Below are positions 44,757 to 54,335 of a stretch of DNA of 64,000 bases, in pieces. The notes under the pieces were generated by a model, which worked only from the letters and a program-made list of their open reading frames with translations, searched no databases and was not told where the DNA came from. The translations under genes and the position numbers were made by a program. How positions within the stretch are numbered: position 1 is the first letter of the stretch; every line of letters starts with the position of its first letter. The stretch is taken from the NCBI RefSeq assembly GCF_900116445.1, contig NZ_FPBH01000004.1:372001-436000 (forward strand), written 5' to 3'. Origin of the DNA: Paraburkholderia aspalathi (GTDB lineage Bacteria > Pseudomonadota > Gammaproteobacteria > Burkholderiales > Burkholderiaceae).

Positions 44757-46160
44757 ATGACCATCAACATCGCGGAAATCTCGGCGCTCGACCAAGCGTC
44801 GGTCCTTCACCCATTCACACAGTTGAAAGACTTCGCCACCGGCAAGGCCGGCGACCCAACCATCGTGGAGACAGCCAAGGGCATCCGGATCAAGGATGCC
44901 ACTGGGCGAGAATACATTGACGGCTTCGCTGGTCTCTACTGCGTGAATATCGGCTACGGACGAACGGAGGTAGCGGAGGCTATCTCGAGACAGGCTCACC
45001 GCCTCGCGTATTACCATACATACGCGGCGCACACTACCGAAGAACTTGCGACCCTATCTGATCGCCTCGTCAAGATGGCTCCTGGCAAGATGAGCAAGAT
45101 CTTCTACGGGATGTCAGGCTCGGACGCAAACGAAACGAACGCCAAGCTCGTCTGGTATTACAACAACCTTCGCGGCAAGCCTGCCAAGAAAAAAATCATA
45201 TCCCGGCAGCGCGGCTATCATGGCTGCAGTGTCATTTCCGGTTCGATGACGGGGATGAGCTTCTATCACGACCACATGGATCTTCCCTTGTCGGGCGTCA
45301 TTCATACCGGCGTCCCTCATCATTACTGGGGCGCAGAAAAAGGGGAGTCGGAAATCGCCTTCTCTGCTCGGCGAGCGGCGGAGCTGGAGGCCTTGATCGT
45401 CCGTGAAGGTCCCGACACAATCGGAGCATTCATCGGCGAGCCGGTATTGGGGACGGGCGGCATTACCCCGCCGCCAGAAGGATATTGGGCGGCAATCCAA
45501 GCGGTTTTGAGGAAATACGACATCCTCCTGATCGCGGACGAGGTCATCACCGGATTTGGTCGCACCGGAGCCATGTTTGGTTCGGAAAAGTATGGTGTCG
45601 AACCTGACCTGATCACCGTGGCGAAAGGTTTGACTTCAGCTTACTTCCCACTGTCCGGCTCGATCGTAAGTGATAAGGTCTACAGGGTTCTTGAAGACGG
45701 AGCCGACAAAGTCGGTGCGTTTTCTCATGGCTACACCTACTCTGGCCACCCGATCGGTGCTGCCGCAGCGAATGCGGTTTTGGATATTGTCGAGAAAGAG
45801 GACCTTCCCGCCAACGCACGCCATGTCGGAGCTTATTTCCAGGACCGACTTGATACTGAGTTCGCGAAGCTTCCGATAGTCGGTGAAGTTCGTGGCGTAG
45901 GTCTCATGGGTGCGGTTGAGTTCGTCTCCGATCCAGCGAATAAGGTCCGTTTCGATCCCCACCTCAAGGTCGGTGCCCGCGTTTCAAAGGCAGCACGCGA
46001 TCGGGGCTTGATCGCCCGCGCAATGCCGCATGGCGACATCCTCGGATTTGCACCGCCCCTGGTCACCACAAAGGACGAGATCGACGAGATCGTGGATATC
46101 GCATCTGCCGCCGTACGACAAGTCATGGATGAACTTGTTCGGGAGGGTGCGGCCATCTAA
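44757..46160 (+). CDS. doeD: Diaminobutyrate aminotransferase of ectoine degradation (class III)
   Basis: 467 residues. Class III PLP aminotransferase: M-S-G-S-D-A-N-E-T phosphate loop, G-Y-H-G, I-G-A-F-I-G-E-P, L-I-A-D-E-V-I-T-G-F-G-R-T-G with the cofactor Asp, and T-V-A-K-G-L-T-S-A with the Schiff-base Lys. It is coupled to doeC. Expected reaction: L-2,4-diaminobutyrate to aspartate semialdehyde. By sequence alone, omega-aminotransferases for beta-alanine or putrescine look similar; the neighbourhood supports DoeD. Confidence 0.83.
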   Translation: MTINIAEISALDQASVLHPFTQLKDFATGKAGDPTIVETAKGIRIKDATGREYIDGFAGLYCVNIGYGRTEVAEAISRQAHRLAYYHTYAAHTTEELATLSDRLVKMAPGKMSKIFYGMSGSDANETNAKLVWYYNNLRGKPAKKKIISRQRGYHGCSVISGSMTGMSFYHDHMDLPLSGVIHTGVPHHYWGAEKGESEIAFSARRAAELEALIVREGPDTIGAFIGEPVLGTGGITPPPEGYWAAIQAVLRKYDILLIADEVITGFGRTGAMFGSEKYGVEPDLITVAKGLTSAYFPLSGSIVSDKVYRVLEDGADKVGAFSHGYTYSGHPIGAAAANAVLDIVEKEDLPANARHVGAYFQDRLDTEFAKLPIVGEVRGVGLMGAVEFVSDPANKVRFDPHLKVGARVSKAARDRGLIARAMPHGDILGFAPPLVTTKDEIDEIVDIASAAVRQVMDELVREGAAI

Positions 46161-46179
46161 AGCGGGGGCCTTTGTCAGA

Positions 46180-46203
46180 CGGGACACCTCGGCGGGTGTC
46201 CCG
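46180..46203 (+). terminator. Stem-loop after doeD
   Basis: CGGGACACC pairs with GGTGTCCCG over a 6-base loop, 19 bases after the doeD stop. No T-run follows. The 46204-46566 gap beyond it has no supported gene. Confidence 0.5.
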
Positions 46204-46566
46204 GACTGCATTAACGCACAGCGCGTACTGCAAAACAAAATCGGCTTCTTCCATATGCGGGCGACCATGCCGCCGCACGTGGGCTCGTAGCGACGTTGAT
46301 GCCGGGGGTAGTCGTATCGGACGCCGGATCGGCCCGGTTACATGTTGATCGGACGCAGGCTTCCGCCACTATGCAACCCAATGCAGAAAGCGCGGCGCGT
46401 ATCGAGGTGTCGCCGACGACTCCAGTGCCACTGCGTGAATCATCCTTATGGAGCCCACCTGGACTTGCGCCTATGAGCGTCAGGATTGTGGCGTCATCCA
46501 CATGATGTAGGGGACCCCCACCCTCGACAATTCGAGACACGCCCCAGATAACCATTGGACGAGATC

Positions 46567-46968
46567 ATGTATGCCGCACTGCTTCATCCCCGGTTGTACG
46601 ATTGCCGTCGACTTTTCCTGCGCAACTACGAAAAGCGCATCAATATCGGCGCACATGAATTTGAGAAACATGGCGAGCAGCGGGTCGTGTTCAACGTTGA
46701 ACTATTTGTACCCCTGGAACTATCGACACCAGTCGCCGACCAGCTCTGCGAGGTAGTCGACTACGACTTTATGCGTTCGACGATCACTGAGCGTGTGAAA
46801 CGCGGTCACATCAATTTACAGGAAACGTTATGTGATGAGATCGCTGCCTCATTTCTCGAGCATCCGAAGGTCCGTGCCGCGGTAGTTTCGACAGAGAAGA
46901 CCGAGGTCTATACCGACTGTGAGGCGGTGGGCGTTCAAGTCTTCCGCATAAAAAGCGAACTTGCCTGA
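46567..46968 (+). CDS. Dihydroneopterin aldolase-family protein (FolB-like)
   Basis: 133 residues. It resembles FolB: R-N-Y-E-K-R-I-N-I-G-A-H-E-F-E-K then Q-R-V-V-F-N-V-E-L-F-V-P as the first strands, V-V-D-Y-D-F-M, and near the end a lysine in V-V-S-T-E-K-T-E-V-Y. ATG 46567 follows GGACGAG. Housekeeping FolB makes the folate precursor 6-hydroxymethyl-dihydropterin. A second copy here may support a pterin- or folate-linked step, possibly C1 metabolism linked to sarcosine/ectoine catabolism, which is speculative. Confidence 0.7.
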   Translation: MYAALLHPRLYDCRRLFLRNYEKRINIGAHEFEKHGEQRVVFNVELFVPLELSTPVADQLCEVVDYDFMRSTITERVKRGHINLQETLCDEIAASFLEHPKVRAAVVSTEKTEVYTDCEAVGVQVFRIKSELA

Positions 46969-47115
46969 GCGTGCGAGTCGCCCCGCCAATGTCTGAAAGC
47001 CACTTACCCCTGCATCACTAGATGCGCAAGAGAATCATCCACTTCGTGAAAGTGCGAATTGGACGTTCGTTGTACTACATGAAAGGCGTTTCAACTCAAC
47101 AGCTAGGGAATCTAA

Positions 47116-48261
47116 ATGAAGTCAAAAATAATTGCCGTGGCGTCGTTAGCAATACTTTCCTCCGCAGCACAAGCCCAAAGCACGGTAACACTCTATGGTG
47201 TGATTGATGAAGGGTTTGACTTCACTAATAACGTTGGGGGAAACAAGAGTTACTCGCTGCAAAGCGGGTATCTTCAAGGCAGCCGATGGGGATTGAAAGG
47301 AGCGGAGGACCTGGGCGGAGGCGTGAAGACTGTCTTCCAGCTAGAAAACGGATTCGATGTTAATAGCGGTCGGCTCGGTCAAGGCGGACTGATGTTCGGT
47401 CGTCAAGCGTATGTTGGGCTCTCTAGCCTTACATACGGCGTAATCACTGTGGGCCGTCAGTACGACTCTGTGGTCGACTATCTGGCTCAGACGACGGCGA
47501 ACGCGACCTGGGCTGGATACCTTTTCTCGCACCCGTACGATAACGACAACACCGATAATACCTTCCGCGTGAACAACACGTTGAAATACACGAGCCCGAC
47601 GTTTGCCGGTTTGCAGTTCGGTGGAACCTACAGTTTCTCCAATTCGACAAACTTCGCCAACAACCGGCAATACAGTGCTGGCGCAAGCTATACGAATGGC
47701 GGCCTACTTCTCGCGGCCGCTTACCTTCAAGCAAACAATCCATCTTCCACCGCGGGAGGGGCAATAACGAACGCCGGCGACGAGAACTTCTTGGGCAGGC
47801 GTCTGCGCATCTTCGGAGCTGGTGTATCGTACACCATCGACCAGGCGACCGTGGGCTTTACCTACACCAATACGGATGTCGCGGATCCAGTCAGTACAGC
47901 TTACGTGGGGGCGATCACACCGACGGGCGGTGCCGCTTCAAATTTGCGTTTCCAGAATTTCGAGGTTAATGCAAAATATCAGTTTACGCCCGCTTTTTAT
48001 GCCGGCGTCATGTACTACTACACTCGGGCCACGCTCAAACAGCCAACACAAACATCGCACCCCAACTACCAGATGGTGGGCGTAACCGGGGACTATAGCT
48101 TGTCAAGGCGAACCGACGTCTACTTGCAGGGCGCTTATCAACGCGTTGGCGGCGACGCCACCGGCTCTGTACTCGACGTGGCCTACGTGCCCGGTGCAGA
48201 CGGCGTCTCTTCGAACGGAAATCAGTTCGTCGTCCGTGCAGCCATTCGACACAAGTTCTGA
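47116..48261 (+). CDS. Gram-negative trimeric porin (Burkholderia type)
   Basis: 381 residues. Signal peptide MKSKIIAVASLAILSSAAQA, mature start QSTVTLYGVIDEGFDFTNN, conserved blocks S-R-W-G-L-K-G-A-E-D-L and F-G-R-Q-A-Y-V-G-L-S, and terminal Phe (I-R-H-K-F). It lies between doe genes and the ehu importer, so it probably serves as the outer-membrane entry route for ectoines. It differs clearly from the porin at 1510. No strong ribosome site is obvious. Confidence 0.95.
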   Translation: MKSKIIAVASLAILSSAAQAQSTVTLYGVIDEGFDFTNNVGGNKSYSLQSGYLQGSRWGLKGAEDLGGGVKTVFQLENGFDVNSGRLGQGGLMFGRQAYVGLSSLTYGVITVGRQYDSVVDYLAQTTANATWAGYLFSHPYDNDNTDNTFRVNNTLKYTSPTFAGLQFGGTYSFSNSTNFANNRQYSAGASYTNGGLLLAAAYLQANNPSSTAGGAITNAGDENFLGRRLRIFGAGVSYTIDQATVGFTYTNTDVADPVSTAYVGAITPTGGAASNLRFQNFEVNAKYQFTPAFYAGVMYYYTRATLKQPTQTSHPNYQMVGVTGDYSLSRRTDVYLQGAYQRVGGDATGSVLDVAYVPGADGVSSNGNQFVVRAAIRHKF

Positions 48262-48831
48262 AGTTGGTATTCAGCCGGCGCTAGACACGCGCGCGGTCCC
48301 GCCGTGCGCTTTCAACACTGGGAGCGCATCGCAGCAGCGCAGCTAATTGGCGCTTGCTACGATCGTTTAAACTCGTCTGATGATGTGATTCGGTCGCTGG
48401 ACAATTTAAAGCCACGAGTGTCGTTCACCCGCAAGCAAGGCGTTATTCGGTCCCAGTTCGGGCTTGGGCCCGCGAGCGTCATAGTTAGGGCGGCGGAGGA
48501 AGAGTTTGATGAGTGCCCAAGATTCGTCGGGGGGTATTGGCGAGGCTATTTCCTTTCCGTCGCCAAAACAGCGGAAACGCTAATCTCCGATCACTCCCTA
48601 ATGTATCCGGCGTCGTTGTAAGGAGGAACGTTCCTCGCTCCGTGATGGCAACCGTACCGGACGGTGCTGATATAGACAGCAGCGTCCTGAAGCTTGTTAG
48701 TTTAAGAATGTGTTGGTCAGGCCGCTCACCGTTCACGTCATCAATCACTCAGCCGTTAGACCTCATGGTTTGACTCTAAAGGTGCTGCCGAGCCTACGCG
48801 CGTTAGGCGGCTGTCTTAACCCGGGAACGGG
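48262..48831. other. Convergent gap, no gene seen
   Basis: 570 bases between the porin and the convergent EamA gene. A frame at 48304-48621 has no motif and no ribosome site. Confidence 0.3.
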
Positions 48832-49749
48832 TCAGCGACGGCTTGCGAGGAAGACGCCAAATATCACAATTACGCTCCCGACCGCCTGCAGAAAAGTGAG
48901 ATGCTCGCCCAGCAGCAGCCACGCTAGTAGAGCGGCAACGACCGGCTGGATAAGCAATGTCAGCGACGAAAATGTCGGAGGGAGCCATGCGAGGGCATAG
49001 ACAATCAGCGTCTGACCGCCCGCTTGACTAATCCACGCAAGGCCTGCCACCACGGCCCAGCCGAAGAGCGTTTTGGGGAAGATAATCGGGTCAACGAGAA
49101 ACGCTAAAACCAACGTGCAGACGGAAGCCGATAGCGTGCTCCAAAGCATGATAGTGGTCGCAACATACGTTTTTCTTAGTCGGCCCAGAATGATTATGTA
49201 GCCAGCGTACAGCACGGCTGAAAGGAGGGCAAGGACATCGCCTTTCAGGTCGCCGCCAGGGCCGCGAGCACCTTGCAGCACGACGACTCCTGCGATGGAA
49301 ACTATCAGTCCAATCAAAACCGTGAGACTGACCTTCTGTTTCAGGAAAAGCCAGCTGAATAAAGCGACAAAAATGGGCGCGAGATTGGCAAGCAAGGTGG
49401 AATTAGCGACAGTCGTAAATTGCAACGACGTGTGCCAGCTCACGAGTTCGGCCGCGAGAACAAGGCCCGGCGACGCTACGAAGAAGTGCTCCGAAAGTTG
49501 ACGCGGGATCCTGCCGAGGCTATTGCCGGACGAAGCGCGACGATGCATCCAGAGTAGTGGATAAAGAGCCAGTGCAAGACGCCAGAACGCGGTTCCGATG
49601 GGGCCAAGCTCGGAAAGACGTACAAAGATAGGTGAACCGCCAATGGTGATACCGCCTAGAATCAAAGCAGGAAGGGCCCAGCGGTTCCGGTGGGAGGACG
49701 GAACGAGAAGAGACGCGCCACCCGCGTTCGGTGCATCAGACGTAGTCAA
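48832..49749 (-). CDS. EamA/DMT-family transporter
   Basis: A 305-residue inner-membrane protein with ten hydrophobic segments in two EamA repeats. The first starts L-I-L-G-G-I-T-I-G-G-S-P-I-F-V-R. The second repeat ends L-L-G-E-H-L-T-F-L-Q-A-V-G-S-V-I-V, the family hallmark. It lies 68 bases downstream of the ehu operon on the same strand, so it may be its last gene. Likely a metabolite exporter, perhaps relieving overflow of amino acids from ectoine breakdown. Confidence 0.9.
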   Translation of the reverse strand: MTTSDAPNAGGASLLVPSSHRNRWALPALILGGITIGGSPIFVRLSELGPIGTAFWRLALALYPLLWMHRRASSGNSLGRIPRQLSEHFFVASPGLVLAAELVSWHTSLQFTTVANSTLLANLAPIFVALFSWLFLKQKVSLTVLIGLIVSIAGVVVLQGARGPGGDLKGDVLALLSAVLYAGYIIILGRLRKTYVATTIMLWSTLSASVCTLVLAFLVDPIIFPKTLFGWAVVAGLAWISQAGGQTLIVYALAWLPPTFSSLTLLIQPVVAALLAWLLLGEHLTFLQAVGSVIVIFGVFLASRR

Positions 49750-49817
49750 GGACGTTCCTAATCACTCAGTAATAGGCCTGCATCTGCGCGAACAGTCGAC
49801 ACGCGGACGTAGGCATG

Positions 49818-50636
49818 TCAGATCGCTTCGCGCACCGCGCGGAGAAACTGCTGGGTACGGAGCGTCCTTGGAGACTCGAACAAGAACTGCGGGGTGTTTT
49901 CCTCTTCGATACGGCCGCCGTGGAAGAAGCATATCCGGTCGGAGATGTCTCTCGCGAAGCCCATTTGATGTGTGACCATCAACATCGTCAGGTTGTGTTC
50001 GCTCTTCAAAGAACGAATTACATTCGTAACCTCACCAATCACTTCAGGATCAAGGGCGGACGTTATTTCGTCGAACAGCATGATTTTCGGCCGCATTGCC
50101 AAAGCTCGCGCTATGGCGACGCGCTGTTGCTGGCCACCAGACAGCTGCGCGGGTCTATGATCCCGCTTCTCGGCCATACCCACCCGTTCGAGCAGGGACT
50201 CGGCACGGTCCTTGGCTTCGCCGCGTGGCATCTTGAGCACCTGTACAAGGCCTTCCATACAATTCTGGAGCGCCGTCATGTGCGGAAATAGATTGAACTG
50301 CTGGAAACACATGCCTATTTTCGCACGGACCCGGCGCATATGCGCATTATCCGCCGGTACCAGTCTTCCACGCTTCTCCATATGGGTCAGTGGTTCACCG
50401 TCCACGTAGATCACTCCACCGCTGATTGTTTCAAGCGTCATCAGGGCCCGTAGAACCGTCGTCTTCCCGGAGCCTGATGGTCCGATAATAGTAACAGTCT
50501 CACCCGGTGTGACGTCCAGGTTCAGCTTATCAAGCACAGTAAGCTCGCCATAACGCTTTGTGACGTTGGCGAAGCGCACGATGGGGATGTTAGGTCCATC
50601 AAGTCGAAGCGGATATTGCGACATGTCATCATTCAT
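49818..50636 (-). CDS. ehuA: Polar amino-acid ABC transporter ATPase (EhuA-like)
   Basis: 272 residues. Walker A G-P-S-G-S-G-K-T-T, Q-loop F-Q-Q-F-N-L-F-P-H-M, signature L-S-G-G-Q-Q-Q-R-V, Walker B I-M-L-F-D-E-I-T, and switch His in M-V-T-H-Q-M-G. The first 20 residues are a small extension. The start overlaps the ehuD stop by four bases. It powers the importer formed with EhuC, EhuD and EhuB. By sequence it is a general PAAT ATPase; ectoine specificity is from context. Confidence 0.88.
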   Translation of the reverse strand: MNDDMSQYPLRLDGPNIPIVRFANVTKRYGELTVLDKLNLDVTPGETVTIIGPSGSGKTTVLRALMTLETISGGVIYVDGEPLTHMEKRGRLVPADNAHMRRVRAKIGMCFQQFNLFPHMTALQNCMEGLVQVLKMPRGEAKDRAESLLERVGMAEKRDHRPAQLSGGQQQRVAIARALAMRPKIMLFDEITSALDPEVIGEVTNVIRSLKSEHNLTMLMVTHQMGFARDISDRICFFHGGRIEEENTPQFLFESPRTLRTQQFLRAVREAI

Positions 50637-51304
50637 TTTTGGAGCCCCAGCATTTTACGAACGGTTCTTTCCAGCCTGTTGCAGCCCCATGCCGTTGGCA
50701 GAGAGAGCGCCAGAAAGATCAGACCCACCAGGGTGTAGGGTTCTAGATACCTGTAAGTGTCTCCACCGACCGTTGAAGCCGCATGCAAAAGCTCGGTGAC
50801 ACCGATAACCGCGAGCATGGGTGTATCCTTGAGAATGCCGACGAGGTAGTTGCCCATTCCGGAAAGAGAGGCGGGCAGCGCTTGCGGTAGTACAACCCGG
50901 CGATAGGTCTGAAACGTCGACAGATTCAAAGCCTTTGCGGCCTCCCATTGCCCTTTTGGAACGCTTTCAATGCCACCTCTATACACTTCTGATAGATAGG
51001 CTGCGTAATGCGCGCCAAGGGCAATCATCCCCGATGTCCACGGGGACAGCCGGATGCCAATCTCGGGACCGACGTAAAACACGAAGAAGATTTGCAGGAT
51101 CAACGGCGTCGATCGCAGAAACTCCACGAGCTCACGAACCGCAACGGTGAGCAGTCGAATTCGCGAGCGTAGTACCAACGCAAAAATTAATCCAATAACG
51201 GTCGCGATAATATATCCCCCAATAGCGGCTAGCACGGTGGACCCCGTTGCTTTAATCAGCTGAGGAAGAATATCGAGTGCGAAGCGCCAGTTCCAGACAT
51301 CCAT
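50633..51304 (-). CDS. ehuD: Amino-acid ABC transporter permease (EhuD-like)
   Basis: 223 residues, His/Glu/Gln-family permease with about five membrane segments. The EAA loop Q-W-E-A-A-K-A-L-N-L-S is visible, and T-P-L-I-L-Q-I-F-F-V-F-Y-V lies in the second segment. Packed between ehuC (2-base gap) and ehuA (overlap). Forms the membrane channel with EhuC. Confidence 0.87.
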   Translation of the reverse strand: MDVWNWRFALDILPQLIKATGSTVLAAIGGYIIATVIGLIFALVLRSRIRLLTVAVRELVEFLRSTPLILQIFFVFYVGPEIGIRLSPWTSGMIALGAHYAAYLSEVYRGGIESVPKGQWEAAKALNLSTFQTYRRVVLPQALPASLSGMGNYLVGILKDTPMLAVIGVTELLHAASTVGGDTYRYLEPYTLVGLIFLALSLPTAWGCNRLERTVRKMLGLQK

Positions 51305-51306
51305 GG

Positions 51307-51972
51307 CTAACCCCTCCCCATCTTCACCGCCATGAGTTTCTCAAACCGTCGCATTATCGGGGTTATGAGTAATCGGGCAATCACGAAATAAATGATAAGA
51401 GCGGTCCCGAATGCTTCTGCGGATTTGAATGTTTCGTTGTTGATCTGACGCACCTCAAACATGAGATCCGTGACCGATATCAGAGCTACCAGAGCGGTAG
51501 CCTTGAGCAGTTCGATCAAGAGGTTTCCCCACGCGGGCAACATAATTGCCAGCGCCTGCGGAAAGATTATCCGAACCATTCGCCGAGGGAGAGACATATT
51601 AATTGCAATAGACGCCTCCCACTGGCCACGTGGAACAGCGAGGATTGCACCCTTCACGAGATTCGCACCGTAAGCTCCTAGGTTCAAGCCCACAGCAATA
51701 AAACCTGCAGTGAACTTGTCGAGCGATGGTCCAACGATTGGCATCGCGAAGAAAATCCAGTAAAGCTGCACGAGGAGAGAGGTGCCACGGAACAGCTCAA
51801 CGTAAGCGATTGCCGTCCCCCGGATAATTCTGGAAGGGGTCAGCAACATTACCCCCGCAGTCATTGCGAGGACCACCGCAACACCTGTTGCCAGAAAGAA
51901 CTGTTCGAAGGTTGTGATAGTCCCCTCGACGAATCGAGGCGCGTATTTAATCAAAAAATCGTGCGAATTCAT
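51307..51972 (-). CDS. ehuC: Amino-acid ABC transporter permease (EhuC-like)
   Basis: 221 residues, PAAT permease. The EAA loop region reads Q-W-E-A-S-I-A-I-N-M-S, after R-G-T-S-L-L-V-Q-L-Y-W-I-F. ATG 51972 (MNSHDFLIKY) is preferred to an in-frame start 15 bases earlier; neither has a strong ribosome site. It pairs with EhuD. Separated from ehuB by 87 bases that contain a stem-loop. Confidence 0.87.
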   Translation of the reverse strand: MNSHDFLIKYAPRFVEGTITTFEQFFLATGVAVVLAMTAGVMLLTPSRIIRGTAIAYVELFRGTSLLVQLYWIFFAMPIVGPSLDKFTAGFIAVGLNLGAYGANLVKGAILAVPRGQWEASIAINMSLPRRMVRIIFPQALAIMLPAWGNLLIELLKATALVALISVTDLMFEVRQINNETFKSAEAFGTALIIYFVIARLLITPIMRRFEKLMAVKMGRG

Positions 51973-51991
51973 CGTTGCTGATCTCACTGGT

Positions 51992-52020
51992 CAACGGCGC
52001 CGGTGCAATCGACGCCGTTG
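51992..52020 (-). promoter_or_regulatory. Stem-loop between ehuB and ehuC
   Basis: CAACGGCG and CGCCGTTG pair perfectly over a 13-base loop in the 87-base gap after ehuB. Such a stem commonly stabilises the upstream binding-protein mRNA or lowers read-through, giving more binding protein than permease. Confidence 0.55.
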
Positions 52021-52059
52021 TTACAATGTTATGCCGCCGAGTACTGTCTGCCCTCGAGG

Positions 52060-52905
52060 CTAACGATTTTTGCAGATCCAGTCGGTCTTCGCGTCGCCGG
52101 GGAGGTTCGCCTTTGTGTATTCAAATGGCTTGACCGCCGCGAGCATTTCCGGACTTCCGAGATAGTTCGACAAGGCTGCGTTGAAAGCCTTCTTGAAGTC
52201 GTCGTCTTCATGTCTGAAGCCGATACCAATCCAGTTTAGTGTCCAGTCAGGAAGAGCGGAGGAATCGGTTGCGTCAATAGCACTAGGGTCCGCATCAACA
52301 AGCCGTTTTGCCTCGAGCGCCGGCAACGCGCCCGCGTCCGCTCGTCCGGACTTAACGGCTGCCAGAATCTCAGACACGCCCGGGACTTTCATTACTTGGT
52401 CGTCAGGCACGCCCTCCTTTTTCGCGGCGCCAATGTTGTTATACCCAACACCTGTAACGATCGTCGCGTGCTTGGCTACGACGTCCTTATACGTTTTGAT
52501 GCCTTTTGGGTTGCCCTTTGGCACGATGAAGGCGTCTCCAAAGCGCCCGATCGGGTTCGAGAAATCCATGTTAGCGCAACGGTCTGACAAGATGTACATC
52601 CCGCCGGTGACGATATCAAGGCGCTTCGCTACCAAGCCGGGGATCATTGCACCCCAGTCAGTCACCACCGGCTCAATATTCGTGTAACCCATCTTCTTCA
52701 GGACACCGACGGCAATGGCGTTCGCGAAGCCCAAAGGCTCCCCGTGATCGCCAGGATAAGCGAACGGCGGCTCCGCCGCGAACCCGATGCGGACAGGCTG
52801 GCCGGATTTTATCCGGTCCATCAGTGGCCCGGCGTGGGCCAGCGAAACGGCCGTAACCGTTAATAGGCCGAAGACAACTACAGTCCGTTTGAACGTCTTT
52901 AGCAT
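52060..52905 (-). CDS. ehuB: Ectoine/amino-acid ABC transporter substrate-binding protein (EhuB-like)
   Basis: 281 residues. Signal peptide MLKTFKRTVVVFGLLTVTAV ending A-H-A, then a family-3 binding protein: R-I-G-F-A-A-E-P-P-F-A-Y, L-G-F-A-N-A-I-A, D-W-G-A-M-I-P-G-L and R-L-D-I-V-T-G-G-M-Y. Asp/Gly-rich P-G-D-H-G-E near the ligand pocket resembles EhuB. ATG 52905 has AGGAG eight bases upstream; the longer frame to 53154 is ignored. It captures ectoine or hydroxyectoine in the periplasm; specificity is inferred from neighbouring doe genes. Confidence 0.85.
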   Translation of the reverse strand: MLKTFKRTVVVFGLLTVTAVSLAHAGPLMDRIKSGQPVRIGFAAEPPFAYPGDHGEPLGFANAIAVGVLKKMGYTNIEPVVTDWGAMIPGLVAKRLDIVTGGMYILSDRCANMDFSNPIGRFGDAFIVPKGNPKGIKTYKDVVAKHATIVTGVGYNNIGAAKKEGVPDDQVMKVPGVSEILAAVKSGRADAGALPALEAKRLVDADPSAIDATDSSALPDWTLNWIGIGFRHEDDDFKKAFNAALSNYLGSPEMLAAVKPFEYTKANLPGDAKTDWICKNR

Positions 52906-53113
52906 CGCTGCACTCCTTTCGTTATGCGAAGAATCAAAATTCGCCCGTCTTCGGACGCGCAATTCGGTCCCAGACTCCGTCTTATCCCTACCACCGCTTA
53001 AGTCGGCTTTGTCCCTTGGTGCCGGTAGTAGGCAACCGGGGGGTCGTGGAACCAAACGTTGTCGCGCCCGTCGAGACAGCGTGCGATCTGACGCCAAACC
53101 GGCATGGCTCTTC

Positions 53114-53848
53114 CTAATCGTTACCAAGCTCCAGGTATTGTCTAAGCCGGGCAAAGCTCATCGAAAGATGAGTTCGATGCAGATAGCCAACCGCCTCGAA
53201 ATCAGCAAGTTCGAGCGCCTGCAGCACGTCCTCAACCTCGTCACGAAAGATCGCCGCCTCGATCGCCAACCGTTCCGCAGGCAGTGTCTTTATCCATACT
53301 CGGATCGCTACATAGAACAGGCGCTGAACCGTCTCCCTCAAGGGTCGATTTCCTATCATGGATGCCAGCTCTTGCGCGAAGTCCGAGTTCACCCTTGCGA
53401 ATTCAGGCATCGTCGGCGCCTCAGCAAAACGCTGGCAACGCATAAACACAGCCCGCATCCGCTCAAGATCTTCCTCACTTCGCCCCAGAGGACCGAGCCG
53501 GCCGATTAGCGACGCGAGTTCGAGCCGGAATTGATAGACCTCTTTGAGTGTTTGGTCATCTAGGTCTGTTACGAACGTTCCAACTCCATGTTGACTCTCG
53601 ACAAGACCTTCGGCCTCAAGCCTGCTCAAAACTCTCCGTAGCGGTGTGCGACTTACTCCGAACTGCTGCGCCAATTCGTCTTCGGACAAAGAGGCCCCAG
53701 GCTCATACTCGAGCAAACATATCTTTTCGCGGATCGCACCGTATATCCGATCGAAACGCTCACGGGAGTTGCTTACCTTTAGGTCACTATTTTTTGTCAA
53801 TGTGACTTCTCTGTCGATAGGAGTGCCTCGGCGCCTGGAGGGCTGCAT
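53114..53848 (-). CDS. GntR-family regulator, FCD type (copy 1)
   Basis: 244 residues. Winged HTH at about 30-105 with A-Q-Q-F-G-V-S-R-T-P-L-R-R-V-L-S-R-L-E-A and G-V-G-T-F-V-T-D-L, then an all-helical FCD domain ending Y-L-H-R-T-H-L-S-M-S-F-A-R-L. It is a close paralogue of the regulator at 61797-62537 next to doeA-doeB. It lies directly upstream of ehuB on the same strand, so probably controls ehu uptake. Candidate operators lie at 54336-54544. Confidence 0.88.
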   Translation of the reverse strand: MQPSRRRGTPIDREVTLTKNSDLKVSNSRERFDRIYGAIREKICLLEYEPGASLSEDELAQQFGVSRTPLRRVLSRLEAEGLVESQHGVGTFVTDLDDQTLKEVYQFRLELASLIGRLGPLGRSEEDLERMRAVFMRCQRFAEAPTMPEFARVNSDFAQELASMIGNRPLRETVQRLFYVAIRVWIKTLPAERLAIEAAIFRDEVEDVLQALELADFEAVGYLHRTHLSMSFARLRQYLELGND

Positions 53849-54335
53849 GATCTAACCAAGCCCCCCGGAGGTCTTGGGAGGCCCGACCCGAGTTTGCGCT
53901 TACAAAGATCCCGCTCCATCTGTTTCGCTTAGATGCCCGGTTCCGCGCGTCGCGATACGGGTCGCCCAGCAATACAACGGCAATGAGGCGTTCAATTGGT
54001 CTGTTAGCCATTGGTCCCACGACCTTCCGTAACTTCTCCATCTTCGAATCAACGCACCCGCACATCGTCCGTCGCAGGCGTCTCGTGATGCAGCTCCCTA
54101 CAGACTGGTTCGACGCGAGACATTCGTTCTTAGATGTCTTGCTTCGGACCGCATGTAATTCCCACTTTTCTGTGACTTTTGTCGCCGCGACTACGGTGAT
54201 GAGAAACGCTCCAGCGGCCCACACGTAAGCCGCCGCGCTTGTCGCACCGTCGCAGAACACCGCAGTTGCGCCAGCCGCAGTCAGCTCTGATCGTCGAGTT
54301 GAGTATGCCGTTTCAAAATTCCGTCAACAACGACA
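53849..54335. other. Gap upstream of the GntR gene
   Basis: About 490 bases without a recognised gene. A minus-strand frame continuing to 54260 has a hydrophobic start but no family and no ribosome site. Confidence 0.3.

Noticed and set aside
52906..53154. Longer N-terminus for the EhuB-like protein
   Set aside because: The extra residues are arginine/proline-rich and overlap the GntR gene. The signal peptide and AGGAG site point to ATG 52905.
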